Origin: a virus
Direction: 5' to 3' (one strand)
IMG/VR virus record: IMGVR_UViG_3300042514_000624
Location: 1-36,266 of that record
Length of the DNA stretch: 36,266 nt
Shown here: positions 29,109-36,266 of the stretch, piece by piece
Numbering within the stretch: position 1 is the stretch's first letter
Layout of the letters: each line of letters begins with the position of its first letter
Program-made: the position numbers and the translations under genes
The notes under the pieces: generated by a model
What the model was told of the DNA's origin: nothing
The model's input: only the letters and a program-made list of their open reading frames with translations
Database searches by the model: none

Positions 29109-30266
29109 TTACAGCGTGGTCGAGGTCTTAGTACGATGCACCAGGTACCACACCGGGTTGTTGGTGTTGGTTGCGCTCGTGTTACCAGCGGCCAAACGCA
29201 GAGCGGCGAAGTACAGCTTCACACCAACGGTGACGAGCTGGTTCAACGGATCGCTCTTGTCGGGGGTATCGGTGATCACAACCTTCGGGGACAACGGATC
29301 ATCACCGGTCAAGGCAGGGATACCAAACGCCTCGTTACCAAGGAAGAACGAAGCAATGATGTCCTTGCCTGCCGTCAGACCGCCACCAGCCGCAGTGGCC
29401 TGATACACGAACTCATCACCAGCGGTGCTGGAACCGGTGCTGACAAACGAGTTGGTCTGAGTGACAACGCGGCAACCGTAGATGGAACCCACCTCGCCCT
29501 TGTAGAACGGGGTACCCTTGTTGCCGTAGTTGGAGGCGTTCAACCAATCGGTATCGCGCATCAAATCACGGGTAACACGAGGATCGGTCGCCAGGACGTA
29601 GCCACCATTGATCATCGGAGCGCGGTTACGCTTCAGACGAGTCATGGAATCCAAGACAGCCGAAGCGGTCATTGTGGTGTTGGCGGCGGTCGTATCGCTG
29701 TTCAACGCAGAGAAGGTCTGGGTCGTCAGCGTGGCGGGGTTACCGTAGACCTTAACACCCGTAGGGTTTGCGTTCGCACTGACGTTGATCGCGTCATCGT
29801 TGGAAATCGTTGATTCAATACCGCTACCAATCGAAGAGCCGCTGGCGGTGAGATTGGAACCAACGAGGACGTTACGAATGACCGAGTCAACCCAGAGGGC
29901 CATGTCCATACCGGAGGTCTTGGTGGCCTGCTGGAGTGAGTTGAACAGGTCCGTAGCGCGGAGGATGTCGGTCAATCCGATCACCTGACCGTACTGAGAG
30001 AGGCTCTTGGTTAGCTTGTTAAGAACAAGATTACGGTAGTTCGCGGAACCAATTGCCGTACCCTCAGTCAACGTCTTAACATCAGCAACGCTCGGCGAAC
30101 CAAAGCGGAACATCGTGATGGCTTGGTTACCGTTGTTCTTGGGGATCGTAGCCTTGGTGGCAAACTGATCAAGAATCGTCTCCTGCTGGACGATCGAGAG
30201 AAGCTCCTTGCTGAAGAAGTTCTGGAACTGGTTTGTAAGTGTGGTTGAATTAGTAATGCCTGCCAT
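29109..30266 (-). CDS. Major capsid protein, N4-gp56-like (385 aa)
   Basis: Main shell protein (HK97-type fold). The N-terminal block NQFQNFFSKELLSIVQQETI, ATKATIPKNNG, VKTLTEGTAI and LTKSLSQYGQVIGLTDIL matches the N4-gp56 family signature: helix, lysine-rich stretch, TLTEG, then SQYG. Size fits. It follows the scaffold gene; the gap carries the A/C-rich leader CACAACCACAACTAAAAT rather than a Shine-Dalgarno site, although the product must be abundant. Confidence 0.85.
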   Translation of the reverse strand: MAGITNSTTLTNQFQNFFSKELLSIVQQETILDQFATKATIPKNNGNQAITMFRFGSPSVADVKTLTEGTAIGSANYRNLVLNKLTKSLSQYGQVIGLTDILRATDLFNSLQQATKTSGMDMALWVDSVIRNVLVGSNLTASGSSIGSGIESTISNDDAINVSANANPTGVKVYGNPATLTTQTFSALNSDTTAANTTMTASAVLDSMTRLKRNRAPMINGGYVLATDPRVTRDLMRDTDWLNASNYGNKGTPFYKGEVGSIYGCRVVTQTNSFVSTGSSTAGDEFVYQATAAGGGLTAGKDIIASFFLGNEAFGIPALTGDDPLSPKVVITDTPDKSDPLNQLVTVGVKLYFAALRLAAGNTSATNTNNPVWYLVHRTKTSTTL

Positions 30267-30284
30267 ATTTTAGTTGTGGTTGTG

Positions 30285-31244
30285 CTATTGGTTGCTTTCC
30301 CGGTCGAACTCTCTTGTCGCTCGCATGAGCGCATCCCGTTGCTCCTTCATGGATAACCTTGAGAAATCCTTCTCCTCGGTCTTGAGTTGTCCTGCCGGAA
30401 CGCTTTTACCAATGGCGGTCTTCTGCTGGAGCTTGTTGAGCTGTTCTTTCAGAGACTTATTCTCGGCTTCTACAGACTGAAATCGACCCGCAGTATCTTG
30501 GAGCTTCATCAATTCTACCGCATGGGCTAACCCATTGGGCAGCGTTGTTAAGATCGGAATGCGCTGCAACAACTCAACCGTTCGCTTGTACTCGTTACTG
30601 GACTGATCCTTCAACCAAGTCTCTTTCTCGGACAACTTGTTGAAATTATCTGACCAAGTCCTCGTAAAGCGTTCCTGTTGAACCTGCTGCTGCTTCACAC
30701 TCACGGTCTTACGGACGCCATCAGCCTTGGCTCGCGCTGCCTTGGCCAACTGAGAGTCACCATCCGCATCGAATTCCTTGGCCGCAGCCTCGTAATCCTC
30801 AGCAGTGTAACCCTTCTCGTCCCGAAAAGAATTGGTATCAGCAACCGTGGATTGCTCCCGTTGCTTGATCCACTCTTCCCGTTCACGCTTCACCGCCTCG
30901 CGCTCGGCCCTGATAGCCTCCTTCTCAGCGTTGATTTGTTCCCAGGTCTTGGTCTTTCGATTCTGATCCTGGGCGAATTTGCTCTTCTGATCCTTCGGCT
31001 TCTCCCCTTCCTTCTGCTTGGCCTTTGAATCGGTCTCTGACTTACTGCTCGTGCCTACATCCTCTTGCTCGCGGTTATTAACCTCTTTACTGGCATTCCC
31101 CTCATTGGAGGAATCTTGCTCAACCGAAGCTGACTCGTTTTTATTTTGAGTCTGCTCCCGTGGTTGGCTGTCGATATCGACACCAGCATCGTGATCATTG
31201 GCCAAAGCGAGCATCGCATCGGCACTCATTGTTTCATCTGACAT
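30285..31244 (-). CDS. Scaffolding protein (319 aa)
   Basis: Highly charged and helical: acidic/Ser-rich start (MSDETMSADAMLALANDHD), a central K/E-rich coiled coil (EKEAIRAEREAVKREREEW) and a C-terminal helix LSMKEQRDALMRATREFDRE. This plan, just before the major capsid gene, is that of tailed-phage scaffolds that guide shell assembly and leave before packaging. ATG 31244 has the leader GAATACAAGCACAAT; the frame is open to 31292. Confidence 0.75.
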   Translation of the reverse strand: MSDETMSADAMLALANDHDAGVDIDSQPREQTQNKNESASVEQDSSNEGNASKEVNNREQEDVGTSSKSETDSKAKQKEGEKPKDQKSKFAQDQNRKTKTWEQINAEKEAIRAEREAVKREREEWIKQREQSTVADTNSFRDEKGYTAEDYEAAAKEFDADGDSQLAKAARAKADGVRKTVSVKQQQVQQERFTRTWSDNFNKLSEKETWLKDQSSNEYKRTVELLQRIPILTTLPNGLAHAVELMKLQDTAGRFQSVEAENKSLKEQLNKLQQKTAIGKSVPAGQLKTEEKDFSRLSMKEQRDALMRATREFDRESNQ

Positions 31245-31300
31245 ATTGTGCTTGTATTCGTTTGCTGGTCCGCACAGACGCAGCAACCGCAACTTTGATC

Positions 31301-31624
31301 CTATGTATTCGTGACAGAATCCGGATCATCTTCCTGTCCCGTAATTGATTCTCGGTCGGCCATCATCTCGATGACCTTCACAAGACTGGCCTGACCCATT
31401 GCAAATCCAGAGGAGTATTGCAAATGGTTTCTGTCCGTAATTGCAGAAGCGTTCTGCATAAGAACAGTGTTCAGGAGAGCGTCCTTGAACTTTTTTCCGG
31501 TCTCGCTCTTGAAAAAGTTATTGAGGGTGGTCGCGTCATCCCTGTTCCAAGGAAGCGCATCGACCCAGCATTGATGCCGGCCAAAAGTCCATGCGGCGCG
31601 GACTCGTGAAATGAGTGAGATCAT
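31301..31624 (-). CDS. Small hypothetical protein (107 aa)
   Basis: Helical protein: WNRDDATTLNNFFKSETGKK, then LLNTVLMQNASAI and GQASLVKVIEMMADRESITG. A small protein with a WxxxDAxxLxxFLxSxTGxK-like block is common between portal and scaffold genes of podophages; role unknown. ATG 31624 overlaps the previous stop (TGATG); a GTG at 31627 is also in frame. Confidence 0.7.
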   Translation of the reverse strand: MISLISRVRAAWTFGRHQCWVDALPWNRDDATTLNNFFKSETGKKFKDALLNTVLMQNASAITDRNHLQYSSGFAMGQASLVKVIEMMADRESITGQEDDPDSVTNT

Positions 31625-31779
31625 CACTTAGCCTTCTTGCGACCGGCTGCGGCGCGGCGCATGAACTCTGCGGCCCCAAGATTCTTGCGACCAATGTATG
31701 CCGCGAGAGCTTTGGGATCATCCGCGCCCTCCTTCTTGAGTTGCGTTGCCAGTTTGCTGAACTTCGATTTCTTCTTCAT
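31624..31779 (-). CDS. Small basic protein (51 aa)
   Basis: Starts MKKKSKFSKLATQLKKEGAD, then PKALAAYIGRKNLGAAEFMR and RRAAAGRKKAK. The ALAAYIGRKxxGxxxF block is one I recall from small proteins in many phages. Basic and helical, so possibly DNA- or capsid-binding. The longer frame to 31908 is shadow. Confidence 0.7.
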   Translation of the reverse strand: MKKKSKFSKLATQLKKEGADDPKALAAYIGRKNLGAAEFMRRAAAGRKKAK

Positions 31780-31783
31780 AAAT

Positions 31784-32029
31784 CTACCATGCCCGACATG
31801 ACCAAGTTCTGGGTTTCGTAGGATCTTTCGCCGTATCGCAGTTGTGCCTCGCTCGGAAGCTCTTGCGCCGTTCCGGATCGTCTTTCTTAACCTCCATATT
31901 GGGATCACCGAAGCGAACCTTGATCACCGTGCCCTTCGGATTGCGGACGTACACCGCTTTCTTCTTGGACTCGCCCGGTGTGTAGAAAGGTTTGCCTAGC
32001 GATACTTTCTTTCCTTGGTACTCGGCCAT
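31784..32029 (-). CDS. Standalone FGDPNMExKxDDPERR-type protein (81 aa)
   Basis: Reads MAEYQGKKVSLGKPFYTPGE, KKKAVYVRNPKGTVIKVRFG, DPNMEVKKDDPERRKSFRAR and HNCDTAKDPTKPRTWSCRAW. This block is well conserved in phages, often fused to or next to prohead protease or head genes. Two Cys in a HNCD/WSC pair may bind metal. Here no protease gene is present near it. Placed before the scaffold, so likely head maturation. Confidence 0.8.
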   Translation of the reverse strand: MAEYQGKKVSLGKPFYTPGESKKKAVYVRNPKGTVIKVRFGDPNMEVKKDDPERRKSFRARHNCDTAKDPTKPRTWSCRAW

Positions 32030-32030
32030 A

Positions 32031-32333
32031 TCAAGATTGGAATAGGGGTGAATCCTGCAACTCCTTGATGTTCTCCTGCCTCTTAGCCTTCTGGAACCTG
32101 ATCTTCGGTGCCACACCCTCCTCAAGCTGCTCCATTAACGGAGCTTGGGGCTGTGATTGCACCGGAATCGAGGTCAAAACGGGCTGAGGCTCCACAATAA
32201 TAGCGGTCATAGCGTAAAATTCTCCGCACCAATCAAAATCCAGCACAGTGGGCCAGCAAGTTGGCCTACTGGTGGGCGGAAACCGCCGGCAGGTCTTGTC
32301 GGAGGCTCGATATCGGCAATCTTTGCAGGTCAT
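32031..32333 (-). CDS. Small Cys-rich protein (100 aa)
   Basis: N-terminal MTCKDCRYRASDKTCRRFPP, then a TCWPTVLDFDWCGEFY segment: C3, C6, C15 and later Cys suit a small zinc ribbon, a pattern seen in many phage genes near the portal. The second half is Gln/Pro-rich and variable. The ATG follows the portal stop by only a few bases. No specific role known. Confidence 0.7.
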   Translation of the reverse strand: MTCKDCRYRASDKTCRRFPPTSRPTCWPTVLDFDWCGEFYAMTAIIVEPQPVLTSIPVQSQPQAPLMEQLEEGVAPKIRFQKAKRQENIKELQDSPLFQS

Positions 32334-32336
32334 AGC

Positions 32337-34229
32337 TTATTGAACCATCTGCGGTTCTGGTCCGGCGGGCGGCATTGGCATCTGGGGCTGCTGCTGCTGC
32401 AACAAACCGCTGCTGGTCAAGAACTTCTGGATCTCAGCCCGCAATTTCCGCGCTTCATTGGTCGCCACCTGCTCGTACCCCTGCAACAGGCTGTCAATCC
32501 GCACCATAAACGCATTCTTCGAGGCCGGACTAAACTGCTGACCCTGCTGGATCGCCCCATTCAGGTACTGCATCAGCACACCGATACGGCCCGCGAAGTT
32601 CTGACCCGGTTTAGCCGGCACCGGGATGCCGATTAGCAGTGTCGGGATCGTCTTGGTCTCGTCCTCCAGCTCATCCTGCTGCTTCTGACCTGGATCCCGT
32701 ATCAGTTTTTTGATCAGGCTCGGGTCATCCAGCTCCATGATGCTCTTGTCCAGCTCCACCTGATCCACCCAGGGGCTGTTCTGGAACAGTTGCTTACGGT
32801 TAATGGCCTGCTGAACCATCATCTGCCGGCTGACCATGTCCATACCGCCCTTCGGTTCCAGCTCATATTGATCGTGCAATGCCACCGGGTCCGCATCCAG
32901 CGAGTCCTCGGCAAATCGATATCGTAAACTCTTGGAATCATACTGAACATAAAGTCCCCAAGCTTGCCGGTACATCTTGCCCAGTGCCATACGGAATAGT
33001 CGCGCCCGCAGATCACCGCTCTGCATCGCTTGAGCGTTGATACTCTGGATCTCGGTCGCCGTCCGCCGGTCACTGCCCCCGCCCATTGCACTGCCCATCG
33101 CGTAATCCGGACTACCGATCCGGTTCTCCGCCACCGCCCGAGTCTGGTTCAGCTCCTGATCGAAGCTCACCGGCGGCTGCGGCATCTGGACCGGGGCCAC
33201 GCCATAAGGGAGGATCTGACCCGGCGAGAACCGCAGGTTGATGCTGTTCGGCAGCTCCCGTTCCGCCCTAAATAGCGGGCGATTGTAGAGCGTCATCGCA
33301 TCGTGCTTATGGTTCCACATCGAGGTCATCGACAACTCGAACGGAGCCAGGATCTCGCACACGCCCCGCGGGCTGAACCATCCCTTGTCCTTGATCTCAT
33401 ACGGGAAGTCCACGAAGGGACATTGGCCATGATCATATGGCAACTCCATCGGATCCCGCAGATCCATATCCACTGCCGCGGGGCTATACAGGTAAACCTC
33501 CCACACCCCGTCATCCCGCTTCTTGTACACCTCCCACACAATCACCCCATCGGTATTGCTCGTGTAAGTGATACCCTCGCGAAGTTGCTTTGCGTCTTCC
33601 TCGGTTGCTGCTCCCGGGACGTTATCGTCCTGCTGCGGATTACCCCGAATCTTCTCGATCGTCTTGGAATCGCTCTTCCACCCGAACTGCCCAGCCATCC
33701 GCTTGTACGCTCCCACACTCATCGGCATCACATGCACCGCCCAATCTGCATCCTGCAAATCCACGGTGTATGCCGGCACAATGAAATACATCGGGTCAAT
33801 CGCCTCGAACCCCACTCGCTTATCACCAGGATTCCAGAAGCACTTGATCACCCCGCGCCCGCTCATCAGCGTGTAATCCACCCAGCTCAGGACTTCGTCC
33901 GTAAAATTGGTCTTGTCCCGAATCTTATAATTGAACCAGTCCTCCGCCACCTTCGTATACGCATTCAACTGCTGGCGCATCGGAACAAAGCTGGCCACAA
34001 CATCCATGCCCAACGCCTGCTGGAGGAACAGCGGCTTGAGCTTCTCGATGGCCGTATCAATGAGCGGCCAATGCAGATCCGCGGCCTTGGGCCAGGGCTT
34101 ATTGGTACGTCGCAATCCGTGATGGCGTAACTCATACCATCGCGTCTGCCTTATCTCCCACGGGCTTCGCTGGGCAACAGCCTCAACAATCTGGCCCTGC
34201 AACGAATTCCGCTGTTTGTCGCTCATCAT
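32337..34229 (-). CDS. Portal (head-tail connector) protein (630 aa)
   Basis: Ring-shaped DNA channel at one vertex of the head and docking site for terminase. Features: RYELRHHGLRRTNKPWPKAA-type start region, TLMSGRGVIKCFWNPGDKRV, FSPRGVCEIL-like block and the late helix DRRTATEIQSINAQAMQSGD, FRMALGKMYRQAWGLY, typical of podovirus portals. Length fits (500-700 aa). The C-terminus is Gln/Pro-rich (LLQQQQPQMPMPPAG). ATG at 34229 or 34226. Lies directly after TerL. Confidence 0.85.
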   Translation of the reverse strand: MMSDKQRNSLQGQIVEAVAQRSPWEIRQTRWYELRHHGLRRTNKPWPKAADLHWPLIDTAIEKLKPLFLQQALGMDVVASFVPMRQQLNAYTKVAEDWFNYKIRDKTNFTDEVLSWVDYTLMSGRGVIKCFWNPGDKRVGFEAIDPMYFIVPAYTVDLQDADWAVHVMPMSVGAYKRMAGQFGWKSDSKTIEKIRGNPQQDDNVPGAATEEDAKQLREGITYTSNTDGVIVWEVYKKRDDGVWEVYLYSPAAVDMDLRDPMELPYDHGQCPFVDFPYEIKDKGWFSPRGVCEILAPFELSMTSMWNHKHDAMTLYNRPLFRAERELPNSINLRFSPGQILPYGVAPVQMPQPPVSFDQELNQTRAVAENRIGSPDYAMGSAMGGGSDRRTATEIQSINAQAMQSGDLRARLFRMALGKMYRQAWGLYVQYDSKSLRYRFAEDSLDADPVALHDQYELEPKGGMDMVSRQMMVQQAINRKQLFQNSPWVDQVELDKSIMELDDPSLIKKLIRDPGQKQQDELEDETKTIPTLLIGIPVPAKPGQNFAGRIGVLMQYLNGAIQQGQQFSPASKNAFMVRIDSLLQGYEQVATNEARKLRAEIQKFLTSSGLLQQQQPQMPMPPAGPEPQMVQ

Positions 34230-34247
34230 AAATGTATACCCCTCTTC

Positions 34248-35783
34248 CTACCCGCCAACCTCGCATCCAGCAAGCGGAGACCCAGTTTCCTCCACCGGAC
34301 CTATCTCATCCTCCATCCTTTCAAGCAAGCTCCTTCCATCCTCACCCAACGCTTTCAGGTACTCATCCATCCGCTTCCCGCCACCACCGCAAAACGCCAG
34401 TACCATAGCATCCGCCCGATCCGGACTATTCACCCCGCGGGATCGTAACTCATCCTTACCCTCCAGAGTCAGCTTCCCCTTCCCATTAGTCCGCACCTTC
34501 CTGCTCACGAACTGCTGCAATAGAATCTCGTCCGTTCCCACAGGCCCCAGATTCACCTTCGCTTCCTCCACCATCCGCCCAAACTCAATCCACATCTCCG
34601 CCGCCCTATTCACGAACTGATCATCCCGAATGGCCCGCTCACCAAAGTTAACCCGCCGCACATCCCAACCCTCGGAGCGGAGCGCGTCACACATCACAAC
34701 ACCCATGCCGCCCACATCCGCATAGATATCCGCCGCCTTCAGATTCCACTTCCTGAACTCCGCTATGAACCTACCCACACTGGCCATCGTGTCCTTATCC
34801 CGCCATCGCACCAGCCCCTTAACCGTATTACCCTGGCGAATGACGAGAACGCTTTCATCTCCACCAGCCGAGAAGTCACAACCCGCGGTCAACGGCTGAC
34901 CCTCCGTATCCTCTTTAGGTGGGCCACTAACCACCCTCTGCCAATCGATCGTCTTCACCGCCGTCAAACTCCCGTCATCCTCCATGAACTCCGCGTAGAT
35001 CATCGATCTCACAAGCGGATGCCCCTCGCCCCACCTAGCGAACTGATCATCAATCCACTCCTTCCGGATATGCGGACAATCAAAAGCCGTCACCGTAAAG
35101 GTATTCCACTTCCCATCATTTCTGCGAAATACATCGTAGAAATAGCCGCTGCTACCCCCGGGGCTGCTCATCAGCAGAGTCCGCGTTGGCTGGCACCGTT
35201 CCATCGACTGGAATATCCCGTCCGGTACCGCCTTCGCCTCATCCACAATATACAGCAAATCATTGCTCGGACCCTGCACATGCCAGCCCTCCGCTTTCTC
35301 AGGATTGCTCGCGCTAAACCCTATGCACCTACTCACCAACTCCTGACCATCCACCTTCTTCGGGTACACATAGCGGATCTCTCCATCCTTGATCGAGAAT
35401 CCATTCTCCTCGCCTCCCAATCCATTGATCATCTTACGCAGATGCGGCCACAGGGCATCGGCCACCTGCCGGTACACACCCGCGGTACATACCACAAGAC
35501 TCCCAGGCCAGCGGAGCATGTGCCAGACGACCGCGCTCGCGGCTACCATGCTCGTCTTGCCAGAGCCATTCGCGGCTTTAAGGGCCACCTTGGAATGCTT
35601 CTCGTTCAACGCTCCCAGCACCTTCTCCTGCCAAGGGTACACATCGCGAAGCCCCAACATCATCTTAGGGAAGTTGGCCAAATGTTGTGCCTCCTCCAGG
35701 AGCTTACGCTGCTTCCATGCGGGGATATGCGAACCCATTCCTAGTGAAGGGGATTTCTTCCGTTTAATTTGCTTGACACTCAT
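34248..35783 (-). CDS. terL: Large terminase subunit (TerL, 511 aa)
   Basis: Packaging motor and nuclease. ATPase half: Walker A ANGSGKT (about 71-77) and Walker B YIVDEAK (~178-184), coupling motif SSPGG (~206-210). Nuclease half: CDFSAGGDE (D303), ADVGGMG (D356) and SPDRADAMVLA (D455/D458), the acidic triad of RNase H-type terminase nucleases. ATG 35783 chosen; the frame is open to 35822. The gap to TerS carries no Shine-Dalgarno but an A/C-rich end (CCCAACCCAATTTT). It drives DNA into the portal. Confidence 0.9.
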   Translation of the reverse strand: MSVKQIKRKKSPSLGMGSHIPAWKQRKLLEEAQHLANFPKMMLGLRDVYPWQEKVLGALNEKHSKVALKAANGSGKTSMVAASAVVWHMLRWPGSLVVCTAGVYRQVADALWPHLRKMINGLGGEENGFSIKDGEIRYVYPKKVDGQELVSRCIGFSASNPEKAEGWHVQGPSNDLLYIVDEAKAVPDGIFQSMERCQPTRTLLMSSPGGSSGYFYDVFRRNDGKWNTFTVTAFDCPHIRKEWIDDQFARWGEGHPLVRSMIYAEFMEDDGSLTAVKTIDWQRVVSGPPKEDTEGQPLTAGCDFSAGGDESVLVIRQGNTVKGLVRWRDKDTMASVGRFIAEFRKWNLKAADIYADVGGMGVVMCDALRSEGWDVRRVNFGERAIRDDQFVNRAAEMWIEFGRMVEEAKVNLGPVGTDEILLQQFVSRKVRTNGKGKLTLEGKDELRSRGVNSPDRADAMVLAFCGGGGKRMDEYLKALGEDGRSLLERMEDEIGPVEETGSPLAGCEVGG

Positions 35784-35906
35784 AAAATTGGGTTGGGTAC
35801 GGATGGGGGTATAAGGTATCACCCACCCCCCTGCTGGGTGGTCCCCCGCCCCCGTCGTCCTATTACCATATCCGCCATCCGTATACCGCTATTCCTATTG
35901 CCTATC
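35784..35906. other. TerS-TerL spacer with hairpin and AATAGGA repeats
   Basis: Read on the minus strand the 123-base gap has three AATAGGA copies and CCACCC-AGCAGGG-GGGTGG, a 6-bp stem, then a G-rich stretch. No gene is seen. Such gaps by the terminase genes can hold the packaging start (pac/cos) or a regulatory stem, but neither is proven here. Confidence 0.4.
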
Positions 35907-36266
35907 CTATTTAGATTGTCCACCGAATGCGCCAAGCAGATTGCCGCTAACCGATAACTCCTTACCCCCTTTGCCAGTATGTTCTAGCGATGCCCTTGCG
36001 ACATATCCACGGGTACGTTCTAGCAACCATGCGGATCCTTGCCAGCCATTGCCCGCATCTAGAACCCTTCCTTGCATTTCAACCTCACCGGTGACGCGAG
36101 CGGTTTCAAGCTCCCGTTTAAATTCCGGATGGCGAATGAGATATTGCCCCCAGCCCGCAGGGTTCCCACACGAGAACCCACACAGCACAGCCACGCGATC
36201 CTCGGGCATTCCGAGATACGCAGCACGCAGGGCTATTTTTTTCTGTTCGGAAGAAACGGACTTTTC
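35907..36266 (-). CDS. terS: Small terminase subunit (TerS), C-terminal part, runs off the right edge
   Basis: Residues 41-159 of the terminase gene whose 5' end lies at the left edge (247 to 1). Residues from 60 read MPEDRVAVLCGFSCGNPAGW, GQYLIRHPEFKREL, then GEVEMQGRVLDAGNGWQGSA and WLLERTRGYVARASLEHTG, a helical oligomerisation region typical of TerS: an AxxWLLERRxP-like helix. The tail ends GKELSVSGNLLGAFGGQSK. The frame is open to the window edge, and an internal Met at 36209 is not the true start because the reading frame continues through the circular join. Confidence 0.8.
   Translation of the reverse strand, partial: EKSVSSEQKKIALRAAYLGMPEDRVAVLCGFSCGNPAGWGQYLIRHPEFKRELETARVTGEVEMQGRVLDAGNGWQGSAWLLERTRGYVARASLEHTGKGGKELSVSGNLLGAFGGQSK
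36140..36266. repeat. Right copy of 127-bp terminal direct repeat
   Basis: Identical to bases 1-127. Joining the two copies gives a circle of 36,139 bp and restores the terS reading frame exactly, which strongly supports genome completeness rather than a biological repeat. Confidence 0.95.

Noticed and set aside
29082-29813. 243-aa plus-strand open frame
   Set aside because: Antisense to the major capsid gene, which has clear family motifs.
33303-34130. 275-aa plus-strand open frame
   Set aside because: Antisense to the portal gene; its His/Arg/Leu-rich translation mirrors that gene.
35019-35744. 241-aa plus-strand open frame
   Set aside because: Antisense to TerL, with no motif of its own.

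Overview
The window looks like the complete genome of a short-tailed (podovirus-like) double-stranded DNA phage. Its first 127 bases (1-127) recur exactly as its last 127 bases (36140-36266), so the sequence closes into a circle of about 36,139 bp. The small terminase gene is cut by that join and reads continuously once the ends are overlapped. No host chromosomal gene, integrase, tRNA or CRISPR array was seen. The host is uncertain. The N-terminal domain of the primase-helicase (motif PPAVSGQ, then WNQSCQPPWS) is one I associate with Planctomycetota/Verrucomicrobiota genomes, which is a weak hint only.

Layout. (1) 308-3833, plus strand: small early-type genes, including two one-helix membrane peptides, two cysteine-rich proteins, a terminator at 2132-2163, a gene-poor stretch with repeats (2164-2636), and an orphan C5 DNA methyltransferase. 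(2) 3834-4102: strand-switch region with a long nested hairpin and two CTCCCT/AGGGAG inverted repeats, followed by a plus-strand coiled-coil acidic protein (4103-4753). That gene overlaps the oppositely oriented primase-helicase tail to tail. (3) 4626-14347, minus strand: replication and recombination operon, read from 14347 downwards. It holds an excisionase-like HTH protein, a RecT-like annealing protein, a PD-(D/E)XK exonuclease, an SSB-like protein, an SF2 helicase, a RuvC-like resolvase, a run of small overlapping genes, HTH and zinc proteins, and the primase-helicase. (4) 14402-36266 and 1-247, minus strand: packaging, head, tail, lysis and ejection genes. In transcription order these are TerS, TerL, portal, four small proteins, scaffold, N4-gp56-type capsid protein, small head proteins, a fibre, two tandem paralogues, small membrane (lysis candidate) proteins, a lipoprotein, a second fibre, two tail-tube-like proteins, a GNAT-like protein and four large candidate ejection proteins.

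How it works together. TerS and TerL package DNA through the portal into a shell built by scaffold and capsid proteins. The 253- and 652-aa proteins probably form the short tail, and the four large glycine/alanine/glutamine-rich proteins probably enter the cell with the DNA. Annealing protein, exonuclease and SSB form a recombination set. Resolvase, helicase and primase-helicase serve replication, but no DNA or RNA polymerase gene was seen, so both activities are probably taken from the host. No endolysin was recognised.

Expression. Neighbouring genes very often overlap by 4 nt (ATGA/GTGA). Some of these starts have strong GGAGG sites placed in the last codons of the upstream gene. Genes with a real upstream gap, including scaffold and capsid, usually lack a Shine-Dalgarno site and instead have A/C-rich, G-poor leaders such as TCCCAAACAAAC. 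All functional calls rest on reading motifs by eye; no search was run.
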